A stretch of DNA of 20,281 nt from a virus, in the IMG/VR virus record IMGVR_UViG_3300037586_001996, positions 1-20,281 of that record. One strand, 5' to 3'. Within the stretch, counting starts at the first letter, position 1; every line of letters begins with the position of its first letter. A model generated the notes under the pieces. That model saw only the letters and a program-made list of their open reading frames with translations. It was not told the DNA's origin and ran no database searches. Positions 8,755 to 16,900 of this stretch are shown in pieces. The position numbers and the translations under genes were made by a program.

Positions 8755-9734
8755 CGACCTCTCCTGCGACCGCCGGTCCTGGATTCTTGAACGCGCCTAT
8801 AAGCCTCGTCAACAGGGATGATGTCTCCTGTTATTTGGTCTTTCACAAAGGACCTCCCGCCCGGACCAGCCTGGTAGTCGAAGGCATATCTGGAGCCTAT
8901 GATTTCTGGTGGGCCAAACCGGTTGTCCCGCACGTAATCGCCGGTACCGGGGGCAAAGCGCGCCTTCGTAGGGGCTGCGGCCTCAAACTCAAAGCCTGGC
9001 TCTACTGCTGGTCCACCAATCGCCTGCAGGGCTGCGGCGGTTTCGGATTCAGTGGCGACAGCGGGAACCGAACTGGCCGCCGGCTTGGCGCCCTCAGCCC
9101 ACCGCACAGTCGATGCTGTGAACCTATCTTCAAGGCCCGCCCGCTTGGCCGCGCTTTGGATATCTTTTTGGCTAAGGTCTTGGTCTCCATCAATACCAAG
9201 CGACTTCTTCATGCGGCCCTGTTCTTCGCCCCAAAACCTATGCTGGCCCGACCACGCCTCGAAGGCTTGGCCAGCCTTGGTTGCCGCGCCGATGATGGCG
9301 AAGGTTTCCTTCAGCATCTGCTGCCGGCGGCTACGCCGGTACGTATCGAGCTCGTCCTGTTCCTTTTCTTCTTTGAGTTCAGCCTTCCTGCGCTTCTCCT
9401 CGATCTTCATCATGGGCATCTCGGTGGCGCGGGCCATCCGCTGCTCTGCCCCCTGAAAGCCTCGAGCCGTAGCGCCAAGGGCTCCACCCGCAGCCGCCGG
9501 TGTCAGCGCCTGGGCAAACCCCTGCTGTTGCTCCTGCTGCGACTGGAGGATGGGGGCGAGAAGACTCTGCCCGTAGCCGGTGACCTGCTCCTGGGCGGTA
9601 CGTGTGATGCCTGGCTCTTCCAACTCAGCAAGACGCTCACGCTGTTCTGGCCCAAACAGTTGGGTGGCACCAGCAAGTCTGCCTGCAGCGGGAGCAATGG
9701 CCCCAATGGCGGCCAGGGTTGGAACAATAGCCAT
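8751..9734 (-). CDS. Small ejection protein, gp14/gp7-like (327 aa)
   Basis: The N-terminus (residues 2-24) is a hydrophobic Ala/Ile/Gly/Pro-rich segment that could insert in a membrane but lacks a cleavage site. A Gln-rich stretch lies at about 60-75, then a Gly/Ala-rich stretch at 79-90. Residues about 108-140 are strongly charged (K, E, R) and look like a helix or coiled coil. The C-terminal half is low-complexity Ala/Pro then more ordered, ending in a basic tail (GGRRRGR). The start has a strong TAGGAG Shine-Dalgarno six bases upstream; the stop overlaps the next start by four bases. A small Ala/Gly/Gln-rich protein with a hydrophobic N-terminus and charged helix, just before two larger internal proteins, fits the first ejected proteins of T7 (gp14) and P22 (gp7). 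Direct similarity was not tested, so the name rests on composition and order. Confidence 0.6.
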   Translation of the reverse strand: MAIVPTLAAIGAIAPAAGRLAGATQLFGPEQRERLAELEEPGITRTAQEQVTGYGQSLLAPILQSQQEQQQGFAQALTPAAAGGALGATARGFQGAEQRMARATEMPMMKIEEKRRKAELKEEKEQDELDTYRRSRRQQMLKETFAIIGAATKAGQAFEAWSGQHRFWGEEQGRMKKSLGIDGDQDLSQKDIQSAAKRAGLEDRFTASTVRWAEGAKPAASSVPAVATESETAAALQAIGGPAVEPGFEFEAAAPTKARFAPGTGDYVRDNRFGPPEIIGSRYAFDYQAGPGGRSFVKDQITGDIIPVDEAYRRVQESRTGGRRRGR

Positions 9735-9742
9735 GTCGTCTC

Positions 9743-10405
9743 CTAGATGTAGAAGCCTTCAAAGGACACACCCCAAGCCACCAGTTGGCACTTGGCCACA
9801 TCGGTGGTGGTGGTGCTTAGGCCGAGAGCGTAGGTTCCAGCGGTCGTGATGTGGCGCATGGAAAACCCGCCCATCATCCTGTTCTGCTGAGACCTGTGCT
9901 GAGAATCGTAGTCGTTGATGTCATCGGTAATCTGTTGCCTGGTGTTGTCCTTCGTTCCCGTGATCGGGTCGTCCCAGTAGACGAAGAACTTCGCAGAGCC
10001 GCCAGTAGCCGTGTTCTGGTCGTCCTCGATAAACGGGAAAGCCCACCACTGGAAGAACACGGTCATGGGCCTGCGGACCTCGATGTCCACCGTGGTCTGT
10101 GGGACGTGTGCCCTCTGGGCCGTGCTGATGACACCACTGTTGTACTGGCTGGCGTAGGTGAACATGCCAGCTGGGTAGGAATGGACGTGGCCACCGAACA
10201 CCCCAGACACGAAGTGGGCCCGGTTGATGATGGGCTCGTAGTCTCCACGCATGATGTGGTTGGTCTCCACCCACGCCGTGTCGCTCTTCATGGCCGAGCG
10301 TTCCAGTTTCGACAGGTAGCTCTTCAGATCGTCGAGGTTGCCCTGCACGTCGGTCGCGAGGACGACATCGCCACCCACCCATGTCTTCGCCGGGGTGTAG
10401 GCCAT
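9743..10405 (-). CDS. Fibre-like virion protein C (220 aa)
   Basis: This is the third of three consecutive small structural genes. Its N-terminus, TWVGGDVVLATDVQGNLDDL (residues 8-27), matches a pattern common at the start of phage fibre and tail proteins (T-x-x-x-G-x-x-L-x-x-x-D-x-N). The rest is beta-rich, with many Trp, Tyr, Phe and His (for example FFQWWAFPFIED), and ends in a strand-like QLVAWGVSFEGFYI. No membrane segment or enzyme motif was seen. The start ATG shares one base with the stop of the upstream gene (TAATG), and the stop lies 8 bases before the ejection gene start. It is probably an oligomeric fibre, spike or tail-appendage protein; the receptor-binding role is inferred. The first member is separated from the capsid genes by the adaptor and nozzle genes, which favours the tail over the head. 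Confidence 0.6.
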   Translation of the reverse strand: MAYTPAKTWVGGDVVLATDVQGNLDDLKSYLSKLERSAMKSDTAWVETNHIMRGDYEPIINRAHFVSGVFGGHVHSYPAGMFTYASQYNSGVISTAQRAHVPQTTVDIEVRRPMTVFFQWWAFPFIEDDQNTATGGSAKFFVYWDDPITGTKDNTRQQITDDINDYDSQHRSQQNRMMGGFSMRHITTAGTYALGLSTTTTDVAKCQLVAWGVSFEGFYI

Positions 10406-11220
10406 TACCCACCACCCATGTGTAAGGCATTCATGTTGATCTGCGCAATCACCACCGAGTCGGAGTCCCAGTCGGTGTCGTGATTGAGTTGGCTGTTTTC
10501 AGACCCGCCTTGGTAGGACTTGTAGACCCCGGAGATCATCAACCGAAACCCAGAAATGGTGATAGTGCTGACGATATTCGACTTGTAGTACCAGGCCTGC
10601 CTAAACGAGGTCTTGTCTAAGGTCAGCCCCTGGTGGGAGGCGGATGCCACCGTGTACATCCTCCAGGCGTGGGGGATGATCATGAGCCCATGAGTGTCGG
10701 CAGAGTCTGACACGTCTCGAGAAACAGACAGGTCTGTGGTGTTGGGCACCTCGGTCCAGCCGCCCACGTTCCACTGTAGCCATGCTGCCCAGAAAGCCCC
10801 CGTTTGACTGATGGCGGTATTGGTGATGTCGCCAAAGCTCTGGTCCTTTACAACCAGGTCCCAGTAGACGCGAATGACATCGCCGTATTTCACCTCAAGC
10901 GGTGAAGCGCTAAGGTCCATGGTGTTTTCGCCACCTGCGCCTGTATGGCTAAGGTGAACCGGCCCAGTGTTGGAAGCATAGTTCTGCGCATCGGTCGAGG
11001 CGTTGTTGTCCATCGACCCGTAGGCTTTGAGGACGTAGCCCTGGTCGCCGCCCGTGCCGTATCTGAACTCAAGGTTGGGCTGGTCAATGGCTTCGTTGCG
11101 GAGGTTGGTCGCGTCGATGTTGCCAGACGTAACCGTCTCGAGGTCACTGAACTTCTCGTTCAGGTCGTCGGTGGTAATGGTCGTCCCACGCTCCACGCTC
11201 TTGCTGTCCGCTCGAGACAT
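10405..11220 (-). CDS. Fibre-like virion protein B (271 aa)
   Basis: I start this gene at ATG 11220-11218 rather than the in-frame GTG at 11229. The ATG has a proper Shine-Dalgarno and gives the one-base stop/start overlap (TGATG) seen at several neighbours; for the GTG the same sequence would be too close. The N-terminus reads GTTITTDDLNEKFSDL (12-27) then GNIDATNLRNEAI (33-45), a typical phage fibre opening in which a short helix is followed by an ID-x-x-N-L-x-x-x-A-I turn. The body is beta-rich with many Ser, Thr, Asp, Trp and Tyr, and the C-terminus is a strand, VVIAQINMNAL, plus a Gly tail. It is probably a trimeric appendage protein related at its N-terminus to the genes on both sides. 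The exact role is unknown. Confidence 0.62.
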   Translation of the reverse strand: MSRADSKSVERGTTITTDDLNEKFSDLETVTSGNIDATNLRNEAIDQPNLEFRYGTGGDQGYVLKAYGSMDNNASTDAQNYASNTGPVHLSHTGAGGENTMDLSASPLEVKYGDVIRVYWDLVVKDQSFGDITNTAISQTGAFWAAWLQWNVGGWTEVPNTTDLSVSRDVSDSADTHGLMIIPHAWRMYTVASASHQGLTLDKTSFRQAWYYKSNIVSTITISGFRLMISGVYKSYQGGSENSQLNHDTDWDSDSVVIAQINMNALHMGGG

Positions 11221-11849
11221 CAGCGCCACCTTCCAATCGCGAGGAGTTGCCCACCCCCATAGTACATGACGGGCACATCGGTAGAACTAACGGCTGTGGC
11301 GTGTGTCGAGTCTATTGGCGCGGCCACTCTATACTCGATGGCAACGGTGCCGTCTCCACCCGCAATGGGGAAGTCGCACACAAGGAAGTAGTTGGTGGCA
11401 GCCATGTAGCAGGGCCCACCCTCACATACCGTCTGTCCGTTGTACTTCAGCCTGAACTCAACGAACTGCGGGTTCATCTGGTCATCGACCTTGAGCAGTG
11501 CCACCCAGCACTTGAACTCGAGGTGCATCATGCCCTCGTGCAGTCCAGCAAGGGACACCTCTACTGCCGGATAAAACCCCCCAAAGTACTTCTCGTAGGT
11601 CAGCCCGTAGAACTGCGGGTCGTCGGCACTTCCACCTCGACTTGGGGCCCCGAACTCTACGTCCTCTACGAAGACCTTGCAGAAAGCGTTCTGCTGCACC
11701 ATCGGTGGGGTGATGGCGCTCACCGGCAGGCTGGTGCGGTCAACGCCAGCGTTAGCCCAGCCGCGCAGGGAGTCGTACTCGCGGTTGAATCCGTCTGCAG
11801 TGGGCAGGTTCTTCGACCTCTGCTCCCGCTCTGTCCACCTCTTCGCCAT
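11220..11849 (-). CDS. Fibre-like virion protein A (209 aa)
   Basis: This is the first of three consecutive fibre-like genes. After a basic start (MAKRWTEREQRSKNLP), residues 18-28 read ADGFNREYDSL and residues 36-46 VDRTSLPVSAI, aligning with TDDLNEKFSDL and IDATNLRNEAI in the next gene. The body is beta-rich and aromatic (for example YGLTYEKYFGGFYPAVEVSL) and ends in a Gly/strand segment, GGGQLLAIGRWR. It has four cysteines, an unusual number for the neighbourhood. The start overlaps the stop of the nozzle gene by one base (TGATG), with AGAGGG as Shine-Dalgarno. Directly following the nozzle gene, it could be the tail-proximal adaptor on which the later fibres assemble; this is speculative. 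Virion protein is likely, specific function unknown. Confidence 0.6.
   Translation of the reverse strand: MAKRWTEREQRSKNLPTADGFNREYDSLRGWANAGVDRTSLPVSAITPPMVQQNAFCKVFVEDVEFGAPSRGGSADDPQFYGLTYEKYFGGFYPAVEVSLAGLHEGMMHLEFKCWVALLKVDDQMNPQFVEFRLKYNGQTVCEGGPCYMAATNYFLVCDFPIAGGDGTVAIEYRVAAPIDSTHATAVSSTDVPVMYYGGGQLLAIGRWR
11226..11234 (-). promoter_or_regulatory. Shine-Dalgarno that decides the start of fibre-like protein B
   Basis: On the minus strand GGAAGGTGG is followed by five bases (CGCTG) and then ATG at 11220. The upstream GTG alternative at 11229 is itself inside this purine-rich stretch, so it would have no spacer. This favours the ATG and shortens the protein by three residues. Confidence 0.6.
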
Positions 11850-14122
11850 CAGACCCTCTTGCCTTGGACAATCTTGGTGCCCTCTGGGGATGTGAGCTCG
11901 AGGGCGTAACCAACGAGGACCACGTCGTTGGTGGTCTGAATCTCAAACTGGAAGTTGGAGCACGAACCCTGGCTGATGGGGTAGCGAAACTCTGTGAGCC
12001 TCTCCTCTTCCCAGAGACCTAAATCTGTCTTGATGGAATCGTAGATGCCCTGGTCGGGGGCGTCCGGCATCTGTGGCCTCGCGGCTGGTGCTGCCGTCCC
12101 CACGTAGTCGTAGTCCTTGAAGTAGGTCATGGGGATGGTGTTGTCCCCACCCGTGAGTGCGTAGAGGTAGACGAAGTGGACCTTCTTCTTCTTGTTGGGG
12201 TCTCCAAAGTCGTGCCACTTGGACCGGTATCTGGCGATGGGCGCGACGTTGTCCACGAGGACAATCTGCCCTTGCTGCTTGCCGGCCTCCGACGAGACCT
12301 CTGCCTTCTTGCTGAGCGTCCTGCGTCCCGTGATGACAAACAGGCCAGCCTGACCCGTCTCGCTGGTCTGGCCCTCTACATGGCCAAACACGATGTCCCC
12401 ATCGAAGGTGGTAGACAGAGCTCCCACAGGGAAGTTCTCACGCACCGACCACGCCATCTTGTCGAGGTGCAGAACGATGCCCAGGTTGGGGCGATCGTGT
12501 CCGTCTGCAGCGAAGTAGCAATGCCACTCCTTCCACTTGTGGCTGTAGCAGGCGACCGCACGAGGTAGAGCGTCTTTGTTCATCCGCTCGATGGTCTTCA
12601 TGATGGGGTCGGAGATGCGCTTAATCTCAACCACGGCCCCACCCTCGAAGCCACCATGCACAACGTACACCCCGTCGTTGGCCAGAAAGATGACACCCAG
12701 GTCTGGGATGGTGTTGATGGCGTTGGCGGCTGTAGTTCCAACCGACTGGCTTAGCGGGGAGATGCGGAAGTCAGGGTAGTTGCCCGAGACGTAGTCCACA
12801 GAGCGCTGACGCAGGATGAGCAGGTAGTTGTAGTGGGCGTGAAACCCGGTGATGCCCCCGCCCTCTCTGGTGCCGACATCGGCGTAGTCGGTAGCCCTAA
12901 ACGTGTCTGGAAAGCCGGGGTTGCTCCAGAACACTGCGGTCTCATTTGAGGAGCCCCCATCAATGAACAGGCAGTCCTTGAAGATGGAGCAGAACCTCGC
13001 GCTCGTAGCCGGGAAGATGGTGGAGTCGCCATCCACAGGCGCAAGGGTGATCTGCTGGTTGTCTCCAAGATTGTCGAAGTAGAAGGTCTCGGTGTTGTTG
13101 GTGACCTGACCCACGTAGTAGTAGACCTCTGCCGCCTCGGTGCCATCGCCCAAGTCTTTGGTTCTGTAAATCTTGCGGGCTATCGTCCCCACCGGACCAG
13201 CTGGAATCTCAAGGCCAACGATCCAGCGTTTGCCTCCGAACTCTGGGTGGTATACGGTTACATCGCCCTCACCCGGAGCAATGTTGAGGGACTCTGGCTG
13301 GGACCAGACAACAAGGCCGCTGGCCTGAGAGACGGGGGATTCAGAACCGGCGTTGTTGATGAAACTCACCTTGTAGCGGTAGCTTGAGAAGATCTGTGCG
13401 ACGGCAAAAGTGCCGTCTTCGGCCATCTTCCTCGACGGTTTCTCGTCTCCCAAACCAATGGCGTTCCAGGCGCTCTCCCAGTCCAGGGTGCGGTAGGTGA
13501 GGTTGAATGGAAACCCAGAGAGGGGCGCCAAGCTTTGCTGATTGCCTCTCGCCCAGATGGCTATCGACCCACCGAACTGAGCCCCGTCTTCAGGCCTGGT
13601 GTGAACACCCCAGGGTGTTGGCGATGGCGGAAGGGACGCCCAGCCCACGTCATAGACGGGTGCCGTGGGTGAGGTGATGGACCCGCCGTGGGGCCAGGCT
13701 CCGTAGCGCACCGGCTTGTCGTTACCGTTCACCGTGTAGAGGAACCTGCCGTAGGGCGCGTAGGACGCAGGCGCCTCTGTAGCTGTTGGTGTCGTCCTCA
13801 GGACATCTAAGGCCTCAATCGCGCGGCTAGAGCCATAGTCCTTGAGGTAGTAAAGGGTGCCCCCCGACTCAAACACAACCCACTGTTGAGCGCCTTGGTG
13901 TCGCGACCAAATGAACAGTGAGTCGATTCTCCCGAGCGAATCGAAGGGGGCAAAGGTTCCACCAGTACTGGAGAGGTAGCGCTCGTACCCGATGCGGTTG
14001 TCCCAGCCCGAGGTCTGGTTGTGGACCGTGAAGTTCACAATCTCGGTGGCAGCCTTGTCTGCCTGGGGGATTAGCTCCGAGACGCCGCCAAGGGGGGTTT
14101 GCTCAAACCGCTTGCCTTTCAT
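11849..14122 (-). CDS. Tail nozzle-like protein, T7 gp12 / P22 gp10 type (757 aa)
   Basis: The N-terminus (FEQTPLGGVSELIPQADKAA then EIVNFTVHNQTSGWDNRIGY) matches the usual opening of podoviral nozzle or tail-tubular-B proteins. A Fibronectin-III-like segment lies at about 245-355 (YRYKVSFINNAGSESPVS, later KIYRTKD and ETFYFDNLGD). After it come blocks typical of these beta-propeller-like proteins: CSIFKDCLFIDGG, VFWSNPGFPDTF, LLILRQRSVDYVSG, and LGVIFLANDGVYVVHGG. The protein would form the distal part of the short tail through which DNA leaves. It starts one base after the stop of the adaptor gene, and its own stop overlaps the next start, so the three are probably translated in series. The length is in the range for this family. 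Alternative: another large tail hub protein. Confidence 0.72.
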   Translation of the reverse strand: MKGKRFEQTPLGGVSELIPQADKAATEIVNFTVHNQTSGWDNRIGYERYLSSTGGTFAPFDSLGRIDSLFIWSRHQGAQQWVVFESGGTLYYLKDYGSSRAIEALDVLRTTPTATEAPASYAPYGRFLYTVNGNDKPVRYGAWPHGGSITSPTAPVYDVGWASLPPSPTPWGVHTRPEDGAQFGGSIAIWARGNQQSLAPLSGFPFNLTYRTLDWESAWNAIGLGDEKPSRKMAEDGTFAVAQIFSSYRYKVSFINNAGSESPVSQASGLVVWSQPESLNIAPGEGDVTVYHPEFGGKRWIVGLEIPAGPVGTIARKIYRTKDLGDGTEAAEVYYYVGQVTNNTETFYFDNLGDNQQITLAPVDGDSTIFPATSARFCSIFKDCLFIDGGSSNETAVFWSNPGFPDTFRATDYADVGTREGGGITGFHAHYNYLLILRQRSVDYVSGNYPDFRISPLSQSVGTTAANAINTIPDLGVIFLANDGVYVVHGGFEGGAVVEIKRISDPIMKTIERMNKDALPRAVACYSHKWKEWHCYFAADGHDRPNLGIVLHLDKMAWSVRENFPVGALSTTFDGDIVFGHVEGQTSETGQAGLFVITGRRTLSKKAEVSSEAGKQQGQIVLVDNVAPIARYRSKWHDFGDPNKKKKVHFVYLYALTGGDNTIPMTYFKDYDYVGTAAPAARPQMPDAPDQGIYDSIKTDLGLWEEERLTEFRYPISQGSCSNFQFEIQTTNDVVLVGYALELTSPEGTKIVQGKRV

Positions 14123-14123
14123 C

Positions 14124-15395
14124 TCAACCGCTCGTGGTCAGTGGGCCAAAGCGGTTGGGCCGGAAGGTGGACCCAATCCCGTAGCCAGCCTTGACCCAGC
14201 GACGGCTAATCTCTGAGAGGTAGCGCTGCTCCATCTTCAGTATCTCGAGCTCAGCCTTGCGCCTGTAGACCTCAGCCTGGACGGTGTTGTCGTGCTTACT
14301 GAAGACATCGACGAGCGCCTTGTACGCCAAGTACTGGTGGTGGGCTCCCGGCATCTCCGGTGCGTCCGAGTCCTCGAACAGCATCTCTGGGGCAGAGATG
14401 TACCGAATGGTCACCGAGATATCAGAGGCCGGGCGCGGGTACAGACGAACCCTCCGGTAGTAGCCACCGTTGTTGTTCAGCCGGTCTCCAAGCTCCCAGT
14501 TGTCTCCATAGACCCCGGCCGAAACGCTGGTGTCTGATTCAACAATCTCAGCGCCAAACTTCCGGTAGGCCTTGTAGGGGCTGAACTTGATCCAGGCCTG
14601 CTTCTTGAATCCACTTGCGTCTGAACCGGACACCGTGGTGAGGTCTGGCAGGGTGACCGATAGCGTTGGATACGCTTCTGTGGTGGTAAGGACGACGGCT
14701 GAAGACTGGGACGAGTACCTGTTCCCGTAGTTCAGGGTGTAGACAAAGGTGTAGGTGCCGGCTGGCCAGCCACTACCGGCGGTTCCGCCTGTTGCTGCCA
14801 CCGGCGGCTTGATGGGTGACTGGACGTTGAAGTCGTCGTAAGGAATCCAGTCTGTGGGCGTTCCGGTCTCGTCGAGGTTGATGTTGAACCACTCGTCTTC
14901 CATGCGAGTCAGCGGGGTGTAGCGCCCAGGCTCTGACGATGGGGTGGTGGTTCTGTCTCGCTTGCCTATCTGCAGTACAGAGATGCAGTTGACTGGCAGG
15001 TCCATGTACCGGTACTTGACCTTGAAGGTGTCGGTTCCGCTCACGGTGGAGCCGGTGAACAGTTGCTTAAGGTTTGCCGACGTAGACGTGATGACGCTGG
15101 CTATCTCGTACTCGGCGTCTTGAATCTCAATGATCTGTCCTTCCATTGCATCAATGAAGAAGGACGAGCCCGTGCTGATGTCTCTCGTAGAGTTGGTCGT
15201 TGTCCCGTTCGTAGCGGTGTCGTCAGCCCTGGCGATCTTAACGACTTCGTTCTGGGCGAAGCTCCAGGGCTTCTCAGCAAACAACTCGAGATACACGTTG
15301 TTGATGATGCGGGTCAGTTCATCATCGTAGGTGGTCGTATTCGGATCGTAGTCCGTGATCGACTTGATGAGCCCACGTATCTCTGCCAGGCGCAT
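14124..15395 (-). CDS. Head-tail adaptor (T7 gp11 / P22 gp4-like) with Ig/FN3-like insert (423 aa)
   Basis: The N-terminal 50 residues (MRLAEIRGLIKSITDYD, then DDELTRIINNVYLELFAEKPW) are the helical start typical of podoviral adaptor proteins that bind under the portal. The C-terminal 120 residues also fit: SDISVTIRYISAPEMLFEDS, DAPEMPGAHHQYLAYKALVD, and a long helix with VYRRKAELEILKMEQRYL. Between them, residues about 200-295 (from GWPAGTYTFVYTLNYGNRYS, W210) look like a beta-sandwich of Ig or FN3 type inserted in the adaptor core. The ATG has GGGGTGA upstream. It follows the decoration gene after a 54-base gap with a stem-loop and comes just before the nozzle gene, the standard adaptor-nozzle order. 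Adaptor is likely; the insert type is judged only from sequence pattern. Confidence 0.72.
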   Translation of the reverse strand: MRLAEIRGLIKSITDYDPNTTTYDDELTRIINNVYLELFAEKPWSFAQNEVVKIARADDTATNGTTTNSTRDISTGSSFFIDAMEGQIIEIQDAEYEIASVITSTSANLKQLFTGSTVSGTDTFKVKYRYMDLPVNCISVLQIGKRDRTTTPSSEPGRYTPLTRMEDEWFNINLDETGTPTDWIPYDDFNVQSPIKPPVAATGGTAGSGWPAGTYTFVYTLNYGNRYSSQSSAVVLTTTEAYPTLSVTLPDLTTVSGSDASGFKKQAWIKFSPYKAYRKFGAEIVESDTSVSAGVYGDNWELGDRLNNNGGYYRRVRLYPRPASDISVTIRYISAPEMLFEDSDAPEMPGAHHQYLAYKALVDVFSKHDNTVQAEVYRRKAELEILKMEQRYLSEISRRWVKAGYGIGSTFRPNRFGPLTTSG

Positions 15396-15409
15396 AGCTC
15401 ACCCCATGG

Positions 15410-15442
15410 TGAAGGGGGCCCCCGGATGGAGGCCCCCGTTCA
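15410..15442 (-). terminator. GC-rich stem-loop after the capsid and decoration genes (no U tract)
   Basis: In the 54-base gap, GGGGGCC (15414-15420) pairs with GGCCCCC (15431-15437) around a ten-base loop. Flanking TGAA (15410-15413) and TTCA (15439-15442) extend the stem with one bulged base at 15438. Read on the minus strand, the stem is followed by CCATGGGG, not by a run of T, so it is not a classic intrinsic terminator. It may slow RNA polymerase, or protect the 3' end of a capsid mRNA. Confidence 0.4.
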
Positions 15443-15449
15443 ATTGATG

Positions 15450-15869
15450 CTAAAGGACTCGGAACCAGTACAGCTTAATGGTAGCGGTGTCTTCATCTTC
15501 GAGCGCCGTTGCAACAACCCGGTCGGTTGCCGCTGCGGTGTATACGACGACAGCACCGGAAGCCCCGGTGGTAAGGCTGTCTCCAGCCGTCCCGCCAGTA
15601 CCCGTGATCTTCACGCCCTCGATGTAACCGCCAACACACACCCGAACGGTGGCGCCGGTCGCGACAGTCTCAAGAGCAACACCAATGGCGAGGCCATCGG
15701 TGGTGCCTTGGGCGACATACTGTACCTTCTTCTCCCCAGTCTGGGTCGAATCCAGCTTTACGACTTGTCCAGCAGTAACGGTGCCATTGGCCACGAACTC
15801 CCAAACGTCTGCGTTTGCGCCAACCGTAATGGCCAGACCCTTACCGTGATGTAGGTTTAGTTGAGCCAT
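15450..15869 (-). CDS. Capsid decoration protein, DUF2190-like (139 aa)
   Basis: This small Gly/Thr/Val-rich protein follows the major capsid gene after three bases. It shows the pattern I know from DUF2190 capsid decoration (cement) proteins: TVTAGQVVKLDS, then GLAIGVALETVATGATVRVC, then GGYIEGVKITG and a G-D-x-L-T-T-G-A-S-G-A-V block. The fold is a small all-beta barrel that sits on the outer surface of the capsid and stabilises it. No signal peptide or membrane segment is present. GGAGG about nine bases before the ATG, inside the end of the capsid gene, gives efficient re-initiation. Position and composition agree well; the remaining doubt is DUF2190 versus another small cement family. Confidence 0.75.
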   Translation of the reverse strand: MAQLNLHHGKGLAITVGANADVWEFVANGTVTAGQVVKLDSTQTGEKKVQYVAQGTTDGLAIGVALETVATGATVRVCVGGYIEGVKITGTGGTAGDSLTTGASGAVVVYTAAATDRVVATALEDEDTATIKLYWFRVL

Positions 15870-15872
15870 GGT

Positions 15873-16889
15873 TTAGGCCTCCGCGTTGATGAGAATGCCC
15901 TGCGAGGCAAGGTGGGATGCCACCAACTGACAACGAACGTAGATGTTTGCGGCCCGGCTGGCGTACCCCGAGACACTCTCGAAGTCGTCCAACTGGAACT
16001 TGGCATCGCTGTCGTAGTACAGGTGCAGCAGGCTGGTGTTGAGGAAGTACATCGACATCTTGTTGGAGGCACCGCTACCGGTGAACCCAAGGTTGGGCTC
16101 GATGTACATGAGCGCAGAGTTGTAGGCCAGAGCCAACTTGCCGCTGTCGAGTTGAGTCTCGGTAGCAGACATGTACCGCTCGTTCTGCTGCAGGTCGTTC
16201 TTGTACTCCTCATAGGAAAGCGGAGAAGCAAGAATGAGGTTCATGCTGCCTTCAGGCGCGTAGGTCTGGGCCTGAATCATCAGTTTGCTCATTGCCTGCG
16301 AGCCATTGGCGTCAAAGTCACCGCTGGCTGTTGCCACTTGGTTCTGCCAGGAAGCAGCGAAATCCGACTTTACGAGTCCACCAACAGTGTTCACCTGTGG
16401 TCCCGTAAACGGAGTCACTTCCTCGAACCAACCCGTTGCAGCATCAAGCCCGTTGAACGACTCAAGGTCGGTCAGGATGGTGGAGGTGCCAGCAATCGCC
16501 TGCTTCTCAAACTCGCGCTTGAGCATGCCCATGACGGACTTGAGCCGGGCTTCCGCAATGCGGATGATGGCTCGCTCGCCCTTGTTGGAGAGCTCTTCCT
16601 TCTTGGTGATGACGATGGGTGCGCAGAAGTCTGCCCACTCAAACTCGGCAGTGCGCAGGGGGTCTGCGACACCAAGTCCGACGGCTTCGTAGCCGGTAGT
16701 CAGTTGGGTGATGTTGGAGTGTTCAGCGAGAATGACGGGGTGGTTGACCTTGGAACCGCCATCGACAGTGATCACGCCACCCTGAGACTCGATTTGCTCG
16801 AGTAGGGGCGTGGTGCGATGGAGTTGGTCAGCCGCCTTGTCCCGCAGGATCCGTAGCGTGGAGCTAAGGATGTCATTGGAAATGGCCAA
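15873..16889 (-). CDS. Major capsid protein, HK97-fold type (338 aa, TTG start)
   Basis: The 338-residue protein has the order expected for a major capsid protein. An N-terminal helix (DILSSTLRILRDKAADQLHR) leads into a beta region, then the long spine-helix area with ITKKEELSNKGERAIIRIAE and LKSVMGMLKREFEKQAIAG. The C-terminal part (FLNTSLLHLYYDSDAKFQLD, later ANIYVRCQLVASHLASQG) looks like the terminal beta/alpha domain. The start must be TTG at 16889-16887: an in-frame TAG lies nine bases upstream, a good AGAGGTG Shine-Dalgarno precedes the TTG, and no early in-frame ATG exists. Its neighbours (scaffold upstream, decoration protein downstream) support the assignment. It is preceded by the only large gap in the window, with a promoter-like sequence. 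HK97 fold is inferred from family knowledge. Confidence 0.82.
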   Translation of the reverse strand: MAISNDILSSTLRILRDKAADQLHRTTPLLEQIESQGGVITVDGGSKVNHPVILAEHSNITQLTTGYEAVGLGVADPLRTAEFEWADFCAPIVITKKEELSNKGERAIIRIAEARLKSVMGMLKREFEKQAIAGTSTILTDLESFNGLDAATGWFEEVTPFTGPQVNTVGGLVKSDFAASWQNQVATASGDFDANGSQAMSKLMIQAQTYAPEGSMNLILASPLSYEEYKNDLQQNERYMSATETQLDSGKLALAYNSALMYIEPNLGFTGSGASNKMSMYFLNTSLLHLYYDSDAKFQLDDFESVSGYASRAANIYVRCQLVASHLASQGILINAEA

Positions 16890-16893
16890 GGGG

Positions 16894-16900
16894 CACCTCT
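16894..16900 (-). promoter_or_regulatory. Shine-Dalgarno of the TTG-started capsid gene
   Basis: AGAGGTG on the minus strand is separated from TTG (16889-16887) by four C residues. It overlaps the stop (TAG, 16901-16899) of a 34-codon frame in the leader and of the capsid frame's own upstream region. The strong site so near the TTG is the main evidence for this rare start codon. Confidence 0.6.

Noticed and set aside
8739-9746. Long plus-strand open frame (335 codons)
   Set aside because: It lies exactly opposite the 327-residue ejection protein gene, has no Shine-Dalgarno or coherent domain pattern, and its length is explained by the GC-rich third positions of the real gene.
15861-16805. 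Long plus-strand open frame (314 codons)
   Set aside because: It is antisense to the major capsid gene, which has a clear protein pattern and correct neighbours.
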